A DNA stretch of 64,000 nt from Niabella yanshanensis (GCF_034424215.1 NZ_CP139960.1:2976001-3040000); one strand, 5' to 3'. Numbered from the stretch's first letter, positions 27,799 through 37,081 are shown. Translations and numbers: made by a program. The notes: a model not told the origin generated them from the letters alone.

Positions 27799-28179
27799 CA
27801 TGAAATTATTGATCTGTAAGCATAGTTGTATCGCGACTGATTAGAACATACGAGCACAATACAACAGTAACAAGCATTCTCATCATGTATCTTCTTTATA
27901 AAACCAGATATTTTTTTGATTATAAAAGTATGTTACAGCCAACTGGACAAAGAGTATACGTATCACTCCTTACTCATGTATTGAAAGCATTCTTATCTAA
28001 AATGAATTGCCTGAAACCCTTTATTCATCATTGTTTGAGCGAATAGCTTCAGGCCGGATAAAAAAAGCAATTGCGGCTATGTCATTGATAAACGGCTTAT
28101 AAATATTGTAATAGCCTATGGATATCCACAAGCAAAATTATTATTTGTTAATAAAATTTTTTGTAAATAATTTTTGTAT

Positions 28180-28277
28180 CGTTGAAATAATATTTAATAT
28201 TGTGTCAGGAAATTTATTTCCTGTACTTACTAACCCATCTATATAAAATATCCCTTCTTCATTTGAAGGGATTTTTT
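28180..28277 (+). ncRNA. Candidate small RNA
   Basis: A possible promoter (TTTG at 28144-28147, 20 bases, then TAATTTTTG at 28168-28176, one base longer than consensus) is followed by a palindrome CAGGAAAT-TT-ATTTCCTG (28206-28223) and a clean terminator at 28250-28277. There is no ATG in between, so a transcript of about 95 bases would be non-coding. No known RNA family was recognised. Confidence 0.35.
28250..28277 (+). terminator. Rho-independent terminator
   Basis: ATCCCTTC pairs with GAAGGGAT around a 7-base loop and is followed by TTTTT. No annotated gene lies upstream on this strand, which is why a small RNA is proposed. Confidence 0.8.
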
Positions 28278-28519
28278 GTTTCAAGAACCTCAATCTCTTC
28301 CTCTTTACTTTTCTTATTTCATTAATGATAGTAACGCTTTTAAGATCAACCCTGGTTGGCTTAAAGGTTGGATGCCTGTGTTAGAGATGCCCGGGTTGCA
28401 CCATTAAAAGCATGTGCCTCTTAATTTGTGATAACCCGTTGCAAACACAAAAAAATAAGCAAGTATAAAAATATACCCGGCAGCGGTTTGCAAATATTAT
28501 CTTTACACAAAACAGGTAT

Positions 28520-29395
28520 ATGCTCAAATCAATGACAGGCTTTGGCAGGGCGGAAAAAATCATCGGCCGTAAAACTTTTTTGATTGATATAAAATCATTG
28601 AACGGAAAGCAGTTTGACTTATCGTTAAGACTGCCTGCTATAGTTAAGCCCTTTGAGTTTGATATACGCAAAGTGTTAGCTGAAGGACTGAACAGGGGTA
28701 GCGTAGATTGTACCATTAGCCTGAAAGATACAGGAGATGCCAAGCCTGTTGTTATCAATACCGATCTTGCCAAAGCTTATTACCATTCTTTGGTGAATCT
28801 TTCAAATGAACTGGGCATTGATACTTCCAATATCCTGAATGCTTTGATCAAACTACCGGAAGTTATTACCCCCAGCAGTGAATCATTGTCGGATGAAGAC
28901 TGGGCACAGTTAAAACTGCTCATCGGAGAAGCCATTACTGATTTAAATAAGCACAGGGCCAATGAAGGCAATATCTTAAGAGAGGAATTAGAAAAACGTA
29001 TTGACAATATTGCCCGCCTGCAAACAGAAATCAACCCTCTTGACACTTTAAGGCAGGAAACCATGCGTGAAGGCCTGGTTAAACTGCTGGAAGAAAAAGT
29101 AGGAAAAGATAATTATGATGTAAACCGCCTGGAGCAGGAGCTGATCTATTACATAGAGAAAATAGATATTACTGAAGAAATGGTAAGATTAGATAACCAC
29201 TGCAATTACTTTAAGGAGATTCTCAACGAAGATGGAGACAGCAAAGGCAAAAAGCTTTCTTTCATTTTACAGGAAGTAGGTCGCGAGATAAACACTACCG
29301 GGTCCAAGGCTTATGATGCTGCTATACAAAAAATTGTGGTGATGATGAAAGATGAGCTGGAAAAAGCAAAGGAGCAGGTATTAAACGTATTGTAA
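28520..29395 (+). CDS. yicC: YicC family endoribonuclease-like protein
   Basis: A 291-residue cytoplasmic protein with the YicC N-terminal domain (MLKSMTGFGRAEK start, SLNGKQFDLSLRLP) and the DUF1732 C-terminal domain ending in the conserved RDE-type helix (QKIVVMMKDELEKAKEQVLNV). E. coli YicC is a ribonuclease involved in small-RNA turnover. It leads a plus-strand run yicC-gldH-kinase-regulator with gaps of 22-30 bases. Confidence 0.93.
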   Translation: MLKSMTGFGRAEKIIGRKTFLIDIKSLNGKQFDLSLRLPAIVKPFEFDIRKVLAEGLNRGSVDCTISLKDTGDAKPVVINTDLAKAYYHSLVNLSNELGIDTSNILNALIKLPEVITPSSESLSDEDWAQLKLLIGEAITDLNKHRANEGNILREELEKRIDNIARLQTEINPLDTLRQETMREGLVKLLEEKVGKDNYDVNRLEQELIYYIEKIDITEEMVRLDNHCNYFKEILNEDGDSKGKKLSFILQEVGREINTTGSKAYDAAIQKIVVMMKDELEKAKEQVLNVL

Positions 29396-29397
29396 CT

Positions 29398-29405
29398 TAC
29401 TTTTG
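29398..29405 (+). promoter_or_regulatory. Candidate -7 element before gldH (TACTTTTG)
   Basis: Exact TAnnTTTG match in the 26-base gap between yicC and gldH, 16 bases before the GTG start. It may give gldH and the two-component genes their own promoter. No clear -33 match was found. Confidence 0.45.
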
Positions 29406-29421
29406 CAGCAAAGATGTAAGA

Positions 29422-29874
29422 GTGCGTTACTTTGTAATTTTTATTTTCGTTATCTCGGTCGCGGTTTCCTGTAAACATATCGATGTATATGAGAAACACG
29501 TAGACCTGCCCCGGCATGAATGGAAAAAAAACCAGAATGCCGTAATCAGGTTTGATATTAAAGACAGTTCCAGCCATCAGCTATACCTTGTAGTAAGACA
29601 TACGCAGGAATATCCTTTTAATAAACTTTTAGTGCGATTGCTCATACAGGACAGTGCGAAAAAAACTATTGGTTCCATGCACCTTAATGCGCCTTTAACC
29701 AATAGCAGCGGCAACTGGGCAGGCGCTTCAATGGATGATATTTACTATAGCAGGATTAAGATCAATCCCCCTGTTTTTCTGCGCCCGGGATCCTACCGAT
29801 TTGTCTTGCAACATGCCATGAAAGAAGAAACGATTCCTTATATCTTAAATGTGGGTATAGCATTGAACCAATAG
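29422..29874 (+). CDS. gldH: Gliding motility lipoprotein GldH
   Basis: A 150-residue lipoprotein with a lipobox VAVSC (Cys17). The mature part (FDIKDSSSHQLYLVVRHT, YPFNKLLVRLLIQD, GASMDDIYYSRI, FLRPGSYRFVLQHAM) matches GldH, needed for gliding in Flavobacterium. It starts at GTG; the ATG at 29414 is out of frame and followed by a stop. GldH-like proteins also occur in non-gliding Bacteroidota, so motility is not proven. Other gld genes are not in the window. Confidence 0.85.
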   Translation: MRYFVIFIFVISVAVSCKHIDVYEKHVDLPRHEWKKNQNAVIRFDIKDSSSHQLYLVVRHTQEYPFNKLLVRLLIQDSAKKTIGSMHLNAPLTNSSGNWAGASMDDIYYSRIKINPPVFLRPGSYRFVLQHAMKEETIPYILNVGIALNQ

Positions 29875-29896
29875 CTTCAAAGTATAATCGGCAGTT

Positions 29897-30892
29897 ATGG
29901 AAGAAAAATTAAAAGCCCGTTTAAAAAGAACTACTGTAAAGTTCTGGATATTGCTGTTTTACATCGTAGCTGCATTAGTATGGTGGTTCATTTCTTTAGA
30001 AAGGCAAAGTAAAGAAATGTATAACTACCAGATCAACCACTTAAACACGACCATCGATAAAGAAAAAGACCCAGTCCAATACCAGGCCGAATTGAAAAAA
30101 ACCAAGGAAGACTATCATAGCAACGCCATTAAATACGGAGGTGAGGGGATTGTGTTTTTAGGCCTGATTATTTTGGGAGCCACTTTTGTATACCGCTCTA
30201 TGCGCCAGCAAAAGCAGATACAGGAGCAGCAACAGAATTTCATGATGGCGGTTACTCATGAACTGAAAACGCCCATTGCTATCGCCAAACTGAACCTTGA
30301 AACACTGATCAGGCATCAAAAGCTGGACGAGCAGAGGCAGAAGAAACTCATTCATGCTTCGCTGGAAGAAACCAAAAGACTCGATTTTTTAACCAACAAT
30401 ATATTAATGTCCTCTCAATTAGAGGGAAAATGGTATAAAATGAACAAGGAGGAGCTCGACTTCTCCAACCTGCTGGAAGCCCGGGTAGCTGAATTCACAC
30501 AGCGATTTCCAGACCGAATGATATACAGCGACATTAAAGAAGGTATCGATATTGAAGGCGACCCGCTTTTACTGGAAATACTGGTCAATAACCTCCTGGA
30601 GAATGCGCTGAAATACTCTGAGAAAGACGAGTCCGTGAAAGTAACTTTAGTTAGAAACGAGGAGGATATTACCTTACAGGTAATTGACGAAGGACCCGGA
30701 ATTGCAGCTGAAGAGCGGAAAAAGATTTTTTCGAAGTTTTACCGGATTGGCAACGAAGCCACCCGAAAAAAGAAAGGCACGGGCCTGGGTCTCTACCTCT
30801 GCCGTAAGATTGCAAAAGATCATAATGCAGACATTTTAATGACAAATAACAATGTAAAGGGAAGTATTTTTGCCGTTAGATTTTTTCTTTGA
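29897..30892 (+). CDS. Membrane sensor histidine kinase
   Basis: A 331-residue kinase with two membrane segments (about 14-34 and 82-100), a short periplasmic loop of about 45 residues, a HisKA domain with the phospho-acceptor His in VTHELKTPI (about 120) and a HATPase domain (N-box LLENALKYS, G1 DEGPGI, G2 GTGLGLYLC). The small loop leaves little room for a classical sensor domain. The response regulator gene follows after 30 bases and is its probable partner. Confidence 0.93.
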   Translation: MEEKLKARLKRTTVKFWILLFYIVAALVWWFISLERQSKEMYNYQINHLNTTIDKEKDPVQYQAELKKTKEDYHSNAIKYGGEGIVFLGLIILGATFVYRSMRQQKQIQEQQQNFMMAVTHELKTPIAIAKLNLETLIRHQKLDEQRQKKLIHASLEETKRLDFLTNNILMSSQLEGKWYKMNKEELDFSNLLEARVAEFTQRFPDRMIYSDIKEGIDIEGDPLLLEILVNNLLENALKYSEKDESVKVTLVRNEEDITLQVIDEGPGIAAEERKKIFSKFYRIGNEATRKKKGTGLGLYLCRKIAKDHNADILMTNNNVKGSIFAVRFFL

Positions 30893-30922
30893 TACGTTAT
30901 AACTTGATGAACCTGTATTAGA

Positions 30923-31627
30923 ATGGAAGAAAGAGCTGTAAATATACTATTGGTTGAAGATGAAGAGAGCCTTCATGAAACATTAAAGTTAAATCTTGAA
31001 TTAGAGAACTACCAGGTTACATCGGCCTATGATGGCAATGAAGCAATAAAAGCCGTTAAAAACGAATATTTTGATCTGATCATACTGGATGTAATGCTAC
31101 CGGAGGTAGATGGCATTGCAGTAGCCGAAACCATTCGCATCAGTAATAACGAAGTACCCATTTTAATGCTCAGCGCTAAAAATACCAGCGCCGACAAAGT
31201 ATTAGGGTTAAAAAAAGGCGCTGATGATTATTTGACCAAGCCCTTTAACCTTGAAGAGCTTTTGATAAGGGTTCATAAGCTGATTGAAAAGAATTTAAAG
31301 CTACAGGATAAAAGTACCCTCGGCAACTCTTATACATTTGGGGGCAACGTGATCGATTTTAAGGCCCAGGAAGCCAGCACTAAATACGCAGGTAAAGTGC
31401 AGCTGAGTAAAAAAGAAGCGATGCTCCTGAAGCTGCTGATTGAAAATAAAAACGAAGTAGTTACCCGCGAGAAGATTCTTCAATATGTTTGGGGCTACAA
31501 CGTTTACCCTACAACGAGAACCATTGACAACTTTATCCTGAACTTCAGGAAATATTTCGAAAAAGACAGCCGTAACCCTAAGTTCTTTCACTCGGTAAGA
31601 GGTGTTGGGTACAAGTATGCCGAATAA
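30923..31627 (+). CDS. OmpR-family response regulator
   Basis: A 234-residue regulator: receiver domain with the acidic pocket LLVEDEE (about 12-17), phospho-acceptor Asp in IILDVMLPEVDG (about 56) and the conserved Lys in DYLTKPF; then a winged-helix DNA-binding domain with VVTREKILQYVWG and RTIDNFILNFRKYF. It is the partner of the upstream kinase. Target genes cannot be told from sequence. Confidence 0.94.
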   Translation: MEERAVNILLVEDEESLHETLKLNLELENYQVTSAYDGNEAIKAVKNEYFDLIILDVMLPEVDGIAVAETIRISNNEVPILMLSAKNTSADKVLGLKKGADDYLTKPFNLEELLIRVHKLIEKNLKLQDKSTLGNSYTFGGNVIDFKAQEASTKYAGKVQLSKKEAMLLKLLIENKNEVVTREKILQYVWGYNVYPTTRTIDNFILNFRKYFEKDSRNPKFFHSVRGVGYKYAE

Positions 31628-31660
31628 GAATCCGCTTAACTATACGACTTGCATCCCTAA

Positions 31661-32239
31661 TTATATTTTCCTGGAGAATTCTGAAAAATGCTTCCTGTTT
31701 CGCGGTTGCATTTCGCTTTGTTTGTTCTTTTCATCGAGCATTTCAGGGTTGCTCGGGTATCCCCACGCAATCATACAAACTGGCTTTTCATCATCCGGTA
31801 AGGATAATGCCTCCTGCACTTTATCAGGGAAAAAGCCGCCCATTGGGTGTGGGTAAATATCCATAGATACCGCTTGTAAAAACATGCTGGCATTACTCAT
31901 GCCCAGATCATGTTCTGCATGAACATTATCCTTACCATTTCTTGTAAACTTCTTGCGGGCAATCGCCACCATTAAGACTGCTGCATGTTTGGTCCAGCCC
32001 TGGTTGCCTTCCATCAGGCAGTTCCATAAAGTTTCAAAACCTGGTGTACCTTTCATCGCATATACATACTTCCACGGCTGTTCATTGCTTGAACTGGCAG
32101 CCCAGGATCCGGCCTCCAATATCGTATGTATGTCCGTTTCACTTACAGGCTGATCAGCGAAAGCACGGGGACTCCAACGCTGCTGTATGAGTTCCAGCAC
32201 CGGGAATTCGGTTTGAGCTGTTTTTATATGATTTTTCAT
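31661..32239 (-). CDS. Nitroreductase family protein
   Basis: A 192-residue FMN-dependent oxidoreductase with the RWSPRAF FMN-binding segment near the N-terminus and the SWAASSSNEQPWKYV motif. The frame is open to 32302, but the ATG at 32239 (MKNHIKTAQT) fits the family better than the hydrophobic extension. Such enzymes reduce nitro groups, quinones or enones; the natural substrate is unknown. Convergent with the response regulator gene. Confidence 0.9.
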   Translation of the reverse strand: MKNHIKTAQTEFPVLELIQQRWSPRAFADQPVSETDIHTILEAGSWAASSSNEQPWKYVYAMKGTPGFETLWNCLMEGNQGWTKHAAVLMVAIARKKFTRNGKDNVHAEHDLGMSNASMFLQAVSMDIYPHPMGGFFPDKVQEALSLPDDEKPVCMIAWGYPSNPEMLDEKNKQSEMQPRNRKHFSEFSRKI

Positions 32240-32432
32240 CTTGCTAATTTTCAACAATAATAGCAGCAAAAATTTCACCGTAATCAATTTTTTGTCATCC
32301 AACCATCATATGATCTTTTTATTGCAATTATTGATTAAATTGTATACAGTTTGCTTTGCTATCCGATCAGGATCATAACCTGAAACCGGATTTTTTTATT
32401 TAAACCAATTTATAATCACTCAAGTATCAGTT

Positions 32433-33230
32433 ATGAAAAAACTTAACCTTGCTGTATTAACAGCGTTCGCCGTGCTATGCTTTACCGCCTGCCAGAAAAG
32501 TGACGGGATAGATTCAACACCTTTGGAAGAGCCAGAAGCTGAAGTTATGGCGATCTCACCGCGCTTCGCCAACCTGCATGTTTGCACAGAATTATATCCT
32601 GAGGGTACTGTTGCGCGAGGAGCTACCATAAAAACCAAGCAATGGCCCAATGGCACTACACTCACTGTTAGCCTTAACGGAGGTACCGCCTTTGTACGTA
32701 ACAAGGTAATTGCCTTTGCCAAACAATGGGAGTCTTACGCAAATATTAAATTCAACTTTGTCACCAACGACCGGAAAGCAACGATCAGGGTTAGCTTCTC
32801 ACCCGGAGGATCCTGGTCCTACATTGGCAACGATGCCAACTCCATAAAAGGAGGCAAAGCCACTATGAACTTTGGCTGGTTTGATAACACCACCCCCGAC
32901 GAAGAGTTCAGCCGTACTACCATTCACGAATTTGGACATGCATTGGGAATGATTCACGAACACCAACATCCTTTGGCAGATATCCCCTGGGATAAACCTG
33001 CCGTATATGACTATTACAGGCAAACGCAGGGATGGACGACGCAACAGGTGGATGTTAATTTGTTTCAAAAATACTCCACATCTCAAACCAACTTCAGTGC
33101 TTACGACCAGGCGTCCATTATGCACTACCCGGTCGAAGAGCAATTAACTATTGGTAATTTTTCAGTGGGATGGAATACAGTACTATCGTCAACGGATAAA
33201 TCTTTTATCGGTACGGTTTATCCAAAATAA
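32433..33230 (+). CDS. Astacin-like (metzincin) zinc protease, lipoprotein
   Basis: A 265-residue protein with a lipoprotein signal (lipobox FTAC, Cys20) and a metzincin zinc site HEFGHALGMIHEH (about 165-177), followed by the Met-turn SIMHYP. This matches the M12A/astacin-like group. It should act on proteins at the cell surface or in the periplasm. It stands alone and ends with a strong hairpin shared with the convergent gene. Confidence 0.9.
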   Translation: MKKLNLAVLTAFAVLCFTACQKSDGIDSTPLEEPEAEVMAISPRFANLHVCTELYPEGTVARGATIKTKQWPNGTTLTVSLNGGTAFVRNKVIAFAKQWESYANIKFNFVTNDRKATIRVSFSPGGSWSYIGNDANSIKGGKATMNFGWFDNTTPDEEFSRTTIHEFGHALGMIHEHQHPLADIPWDKPAVYDYYRQTQGWTTQQVDVNLFQKYSTSQTNFSAYDQASIMHYPVEEQLTIGNFSVGWNTVLSSTDKSFIGTVYPK

Positions 33231-33240
33231 AAATTAAAAT

Positions 33241-33275
33241 AAATAGCACCTGGTCTAATTTCCCAGGTGCTATTT
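33241..33275. terminator. Bidirectional terminator between protease and C45 genes
   Basis: A perfect 13-bp stem (AAATAGCACCTGG at 33241-33253 against 33263-33275). On the minus strand it is followed by a long T-rich run; the minus-strand stop codon (33270-33272) lies inside the stem. Confidence 0.85.
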
Positions 33276-34928
33276 ACTGTCCTGTATTTTTTTAATCCGG
33301 TTTTCAATATGATCTTTTTCTCCAACAGTTGCTATTTCAAGCGTTAAAGCCCTTTGATAATAAGGCAAAGCCTTTTTATACTCCTTCTTTTTGAAGTAAT
33401 AGTCCCCTGCGGCTACATAGCTATTATAGTAATTAGGATTTTCAGCAACCAGGCTATCTGGTATGATCGTAGCGCCATCCATTGCCAGCTGCTTATTCGC
33501 CCTGAATTGCTCAAACCGCTTAAACGCGGGCGTATAAATAAAGCTATCTGCTTGTATGTTGAGATCCGCCTCATATACTTCGCGGTTATTCTTCATTCCT
33601 TTAAGGGCAAATACTTTATTCAGGTCGTAACATACAAACTGGCCCATTTGCCAGGGAGAAGTAGAGACCCACACCTTTAATTTCTGCGGTTCAAATACAA
33701 TAGCATGATGGGCGATAAACTGGTTAACCGCTTTTTCATTGCCCAAACCTATGTCGGTATTGTTAACGCCCCTGTAATCACGTAGTATATTGACGGTCTT
33801 CTGCACTGTGTTGGGCCCATTTTGTTGAAGCAGCTGGGTTAGCCGCTGATAGCGATATACAGAAGCGCTGTTTGCTCTCTGCTCCACATTAGGTTCGCTG
33901 TTCCAGAAATCATTGCTTTGAAAATGATTGGTACAAAGGATCTCATTCTTATTAGGATCGTATACAGAAAGAGAGTCGGGTGTTTTTTCAATAACCACCG
34001 CTTTATTATCGAGTGCAGAGCCCACTAAAAAAGATTCACTTACAAACATCTTCCGTTTCTGCGCAATAGCAATCGCTTCTTTTATATTTTTTGCATACTG
34101 AACAATCTCACGGGCTACCAGGCTTACCGGGGTTGCAGAACCGCCGGGAATACTGCTTTTAGCCGCATTAATAGTAACCGTCAACCCTTTTTCGTTCATA
34201 CCCGATACCACACCAACAAAGCCGCCCCAGGTAACACTCATGAATTTATACCCTGCTGAAGGGTTAACAAATTCGACTATTTTGTTCTTAGCAAAATTAT
34301 CCCCCACCCAAAAGTCGAAATTGCGCCCGATGATCATAGTGCTATCCTGAGAAGCGCTACCCCAGGTACCAAAAGAAGTGCAGCCCACCAGCATCATGTT
34401 CTGCAAAGCATGGCCAATATCATGTGCTGAATGATAATTTAAAATACGCGAGTATTTAGTACCAATGTAAGTATACCCTTCTGACGCCGATTGCGAAACG
34501 CCGTAGATTTCCTGCTTATATTCGTCCGTTACATTTTTAGGCAGATCGCGGTTAAACCAACCAATAAAGTATTTTAAAAAATGCAGGTAAGATCTGGACG
34601 GTATCATTTTATTGATCTGCTCACTGAAATAATCCTCCTGCTTTTTAACCAGCTCTTCGCTTAGTTTGCCATTTACAGTACCCAGCTCATACGGGGTTCC
34701 TTCTACATACATTTCATACAAACCGGAATTGCTTTTCCGGAACCAGCTGTTTTTAATGACATATAAACCCTTGTCCGGCTCTTCCCGTTGCAGTTGAAAA
34801 GCAGATAAATCGCTGACCTTAGGCGGGTTGATCTTTGAAACCCAGGCCAGGTAGGCAAATAATAATCCAAAGAGCAATACCATCACTCCTATCACCCGTA
34901 AAAATCTTCTCCAGAATCTTTTGCTCAT
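33270..34928 (-). CDS. C45-type autoproteolytic acyltransferase/hydrolase
   Basis: A 552-residue protein: one N-terminal membrane anchor (about 12-30), then an Ntn-hydrolase domain of the penicillin acyltransferase (C45) type with the probable self-cleavage Cys at about 182 (GCTSFGTWG) and IIGRNFDFWVGD behind it. A C-terminal tetratricopeptide-like pair (YYFKKKEYKKALPYYQRA) follows. C45 proteins of this length occur in flexirubin gene clusters, where an acyl transfer or hydrolysis step is proposed; its exact role is not known. It is transcribed after the FAD oxidoreductase gene. Confidence 0.85.
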   Translation of the reverse strand: MSKRFWRRFLRVIGVMVLLFGLLFAYLAWVSKINPPKVSDLSAFQLQREEPDKGLYVIKNSWFRKSNSGLYEMYVEGTPYELGTVNGKLSEELVKKQEDYFSEQINKMIPSRSYLHFLKYFIGWFNRDLPKNVTDEYKQEIYGVSQSASEGYTYIGTKYSRILNYHSAHDIGHALQNMMLVGCTSFGTWGSASQDSTMIIGRNFDFWVGDNFAKNKIVEFVNPSAGYKFMSVTWGGFVGVVSGMNEKGLTVTINAAKSSIPGGSATPVSLVAREIVQYAKNIKEAIAIAQKRKMFVSESFLVGSALDNKAVVIEKTPDSLSVYDPNKNEILCTNHFQSNDFWNSEPNVEQRANSASVYRYQRLTQLLQQNGPNTVQKTVNILRDYRGVNNTDIGLGNEKAVNQFIAHHAIVFEPQKLKVWVSTSPWQMGQFVCYDLNKVFALKGMKNNREVYEADLNIQADSFIYTPAFKRFEQFRANKQLAMDGATIIPDSLVAENPNYYNSYVAAGDYYFKKKEYKKALPYYQRALTLEIATVGEKDHIENRIKKIQDSK

Positions 34929-34989
34929 TTATTGCGTATAATGCTCTTTAAAATATCTAACAGTTAACATTCGCAGATCGTACATTCCA

Positions 34990-36507
34990 TCATGCTTCCC
35001 TGATCCTGTCCACCAGTCCCTCATCTCCTGTCAACATAACACAGGTTAGTACAGCGCTTAACGAAGTACCTAAAATGCCATGCAAATTTAAATTTTGCCC
35101 TGTTAAAAACAGGTTAGGAATTTTTGTTCTCGGGCTGATCATTGTTTGTAATGGATCATGATAGTCTTTTTGAATACCATACATGCTGCCTTCTGCGTCG
35201 CCGATATAATCCCTGTTGGAGAGTGGTGTAGAAATATAAAAACTTTTAATATTATCTGTCACTAAAGGGAACCGCTTTGCTATTAACCCCAACAGCGTCC
35301 GGGCTTTATCTTCTTTAAACTGTTCATAAGCCCTCCCCCTGCTACTTTCCCTGCCCACCCTGTTATAGGTATTGGCCCACTCGCTCACTTCTTCGTATCG
35401 CATCGGCGTCAATACAGAAACCGTAGCCGAGAAACCCGGATGCAGTTTATCCTCCGTAAAATACAGGCCATAACCCAGCGGCCAGTTTTCTTTGGTGTAA
35501 TGGTTTATTTGCCACACTTGTCCCTCTTTGTGGAAATAGTAATTACAATTTTCGAAGGGAACCGTCTCTTTTTCCAAAACGATGTGAAGAGAAAAAGATG
35601 AGACCGTTTGCGGAAGGCCATTTATTCTTTTTCTGTAAAGCCCCTTTAATAAAGACGATTGGGTTAACCCAATTGTTGTTGCCGGGTGAACATTGGAGAT
35701 GAAATAATCGGCGGCTACCTGCTGACCATCTTCTGTAAGCACATGGGTTATTTTACCCTCGTCTTCCTTAATGGCTGTTACCGCATTATTCCTGAAAATC
35801 TCCCCACCATTTTTCCGGATAGCGGCCACCAGTATTTTCGCGATCTGCGATCCGCCACCAATACATTTCCAGCTACTTTCTATGTAGCTATTAACAATTA
35901 ATGCATGAACATGAAAAGGAGTTGTATCGATATCACCTGCATATAACAGGTTATTACCTGCCAGTACCGCCTGCAACTTTTCATTTTGCGTATAAAAAGC
36001 AATTACCGATGCGGCACTCTCGTTATTACCTTTATACAATTCGTCGGTTTGAGGCTTTAAATAAAGGTTGTATAAAGGGAAAGAGCTACATATGTCTTTA
36101 ATTTTCAGGCAATAGGAGATAATACCATCCTTCTCTTCTGGAAACGCTTTAATGAGGTGGTTTTGAAAAGCTTCATATCCCTGTGACTGGCAATAAACTT
36201 TATCATCATCTTCAATAAGAACTTTATCAAAGCATTCGTCCATTTTTTCGACCTTCAGGTGGCCCATCAACCCTACATATTTAAATAGCTGATAAAGTGT
36301 CTGCCCCTTTTCAAGCCCGCCGATATAATGTACCCCCGTATCAAAGATCTGTTTATCGCGGGAAAAAGTTTGCAGGTTACCACCAAATTGCCTGTTTTTT
36401 TCCAGTAAACAAACCTTCATTCCACGCATTGCCAGCAAGTTAGCACACAGCAAACCACCCAGGCCACTGCCTATTATCACTACATCATATTTTTTGCTAC
36501 CTGCCAT
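34990..36507 (-). CDS. FAD-dependent oxidoreductase (phytoene desaturase-like)
   Basis: A 505-residue flavoprotein with an N-terminal dinucleotide-binding motif VVIIGSGLGGLLCAN (about 9-23), the GGNLQTF segment and a C-terminal GQNLNLHGILG flavin contact, as in phytoene desaturase/CrtI-like enzymes. Members occur in flexirubin and aryl-polyene clusters. The frame extends to 36795, but the ATG at 36507 precedes the FAD motif directly and avoids overlap with the divergent HYC gene. Confidence 0.88.
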   Translation of the reverse strand: MAGSKKYDVVIIGSGLGGLLCANLLAMRGMKVCLLEKNRQFGGNLQTFSRDKQIFDTGVHYIGGLEKGQTLYQLFKYVGLMGHLKVEKMDECFDKVLIEDDDKVYCQSQGYEAFQNHLIKAFPEEKDGIISYCLKIKDICSSFPLYNLYLKPQTDELYKGNNESAASVIAFYTQNEKLQAVLAGNNLLYAGDIDTTPFHVHALIVNSYIESSWKCIGGGSQIAKILVAAIRKNGGEIFRNNAVTAIKEDEGKITHVLTEDGQQVAADYFISNVHPATTIGLTQSSLLKGLYRKRINGLPQTVSSFSLHIVLEKETVPFENCNYYFHKEGQVWQINHYTKENWPLGYGLYFTEDKLHPGFSATVSVLTPMRYEEVSEWANTYNRVGRESSRGRAYEQFKEDKARTLLGLIAKRFPLVTDNIKSFYISTPLSNRDYIGDAEGSMYGIQKDYHDPLQTMISPRTKIPNLFLTGQNLNLHGILGTSLSAVLTCVMLTGDEGLVDRIREA

Positions 36508-36569
36508 GGAACATGCAAAATTCGTAGAAAACAAATGGTTTTTTAACAAAAACAGAAAAGGAATGTTAC

Positions 36570-36577
36570 TAACTTTG
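36570..36577 (+). promoter_or_regulatory. Candidate -7 element of the metal module (TAACTTTG)
   Basis: Exact TAnnTTTG match 8 bases before the ATG at 36586. It lies in the 78-base divergent gap to the FAD oxidoreductase gene. Confidence 0.5.
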
Positions 36578-36585
36578 CTGTGCGG

Positions 36586-36972
36586 ATGAAGAAAATCACA
36601 TTGTTCATATTGATTTCCTGCTATATGCTGATGACCACGGGAGTGGTTGCAGTATCGCATTACTGTATGGACCGTTTGGCATCGGTTAGCCTTTTTGCTG
36701 CCAAAGAAAAACAATGCGGTAAGTGTGGAATGGAGAAAGAGCAGCATAGCTGCTGCAACGACGAGGAAACCTTGGTAAAAGGAGATACGGACCACAATAA
36801 AACCCCTTTATACGTATATAATCTCCCGGCACTGGATGAAATGCCGGTAATTATAACCGACTTTTTGCTGACCACCCTTTTAAATGGCAACAATCATTTA
36901 GACAATCAAAGACATTCACCTCCCCTGCCGGATAATGATCTTTATCTGGCTAATAATGTTTTCAGAATATAG
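36586..36972 (+). CDS. HYC_CC_PP family protein
   Basis: A 128-residue protein with an N-terminal membrane or signal segment and three short motifs in order: HYC (SHYCMDRLAS), CC (EQHSCCNDEE, with CGKCGMEKE before it) and PP (RHSPPLPDN). These name the HYC_CC_PP family of Bacteroidota. The Cys/His content and the HMA neighbours suggest metal, probably copper, binding in the envelope. The ATG at 36586 is preferred over GTG at 36580. Confidence 0.8.
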   Translation: MKKITLFILISCYMLMTTGVVAVSHYCMDRLASVSLFAAKEKQCGKCGMEKEQHSCCNDEETLVKGDTDHNKTPLYVYNLPALDEMPVIITDFLLTTLLNGNNHLDNQRHSPPLPDNDLYLANNVFRI

Positions 36973-37057
36973 AATAATAAGTCCCACACACTTAAAGTGT
37001 ATCCGGATTATTGTGTTTGGTCATTACCAGCCAGGTAATAATGACTCTTATTATTCT
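36971..37057. repeat. Inverted repeat A in the metal module
   Basis: AGAATAATAAG at 36971-36981 pairs perfectly with CTTATTATTCT at 37047-37057. Inside are two smaller hairpins: ACACTTAAAGTGT and ATTACC-AGCCA-GGTAAT. The left arm overlaps the HYC stop codon region; the right arm ends 24 bases before the first HMA gene. Confidence 0.7.
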
Positions 37058-37081
37058 ACTTAAAATCAAAATTTTTATACA

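Larger units (their letters stand above)
27799..28519. other. Long A/T-rich intergenic region
   Basis: No protein gene is supported here. The only longer ORF (28381-28773, minus) is mostly antisense to yicC and has no motif. The clear structures are a candidate small RNA with a palindrome and terminator at 28180-28277 and a near-consensus -7 element (TATCTTTA, 28498-28505) before yicC. The stretch 27900-28140 shows nothing that I recognise. Confidence 0.5.

Noticed and set aside
28381-28773. 130-codon minus-strand ORF over the yicC start
   Set aside because: It is mostly antisense to yicC and contains no recognisable domain.
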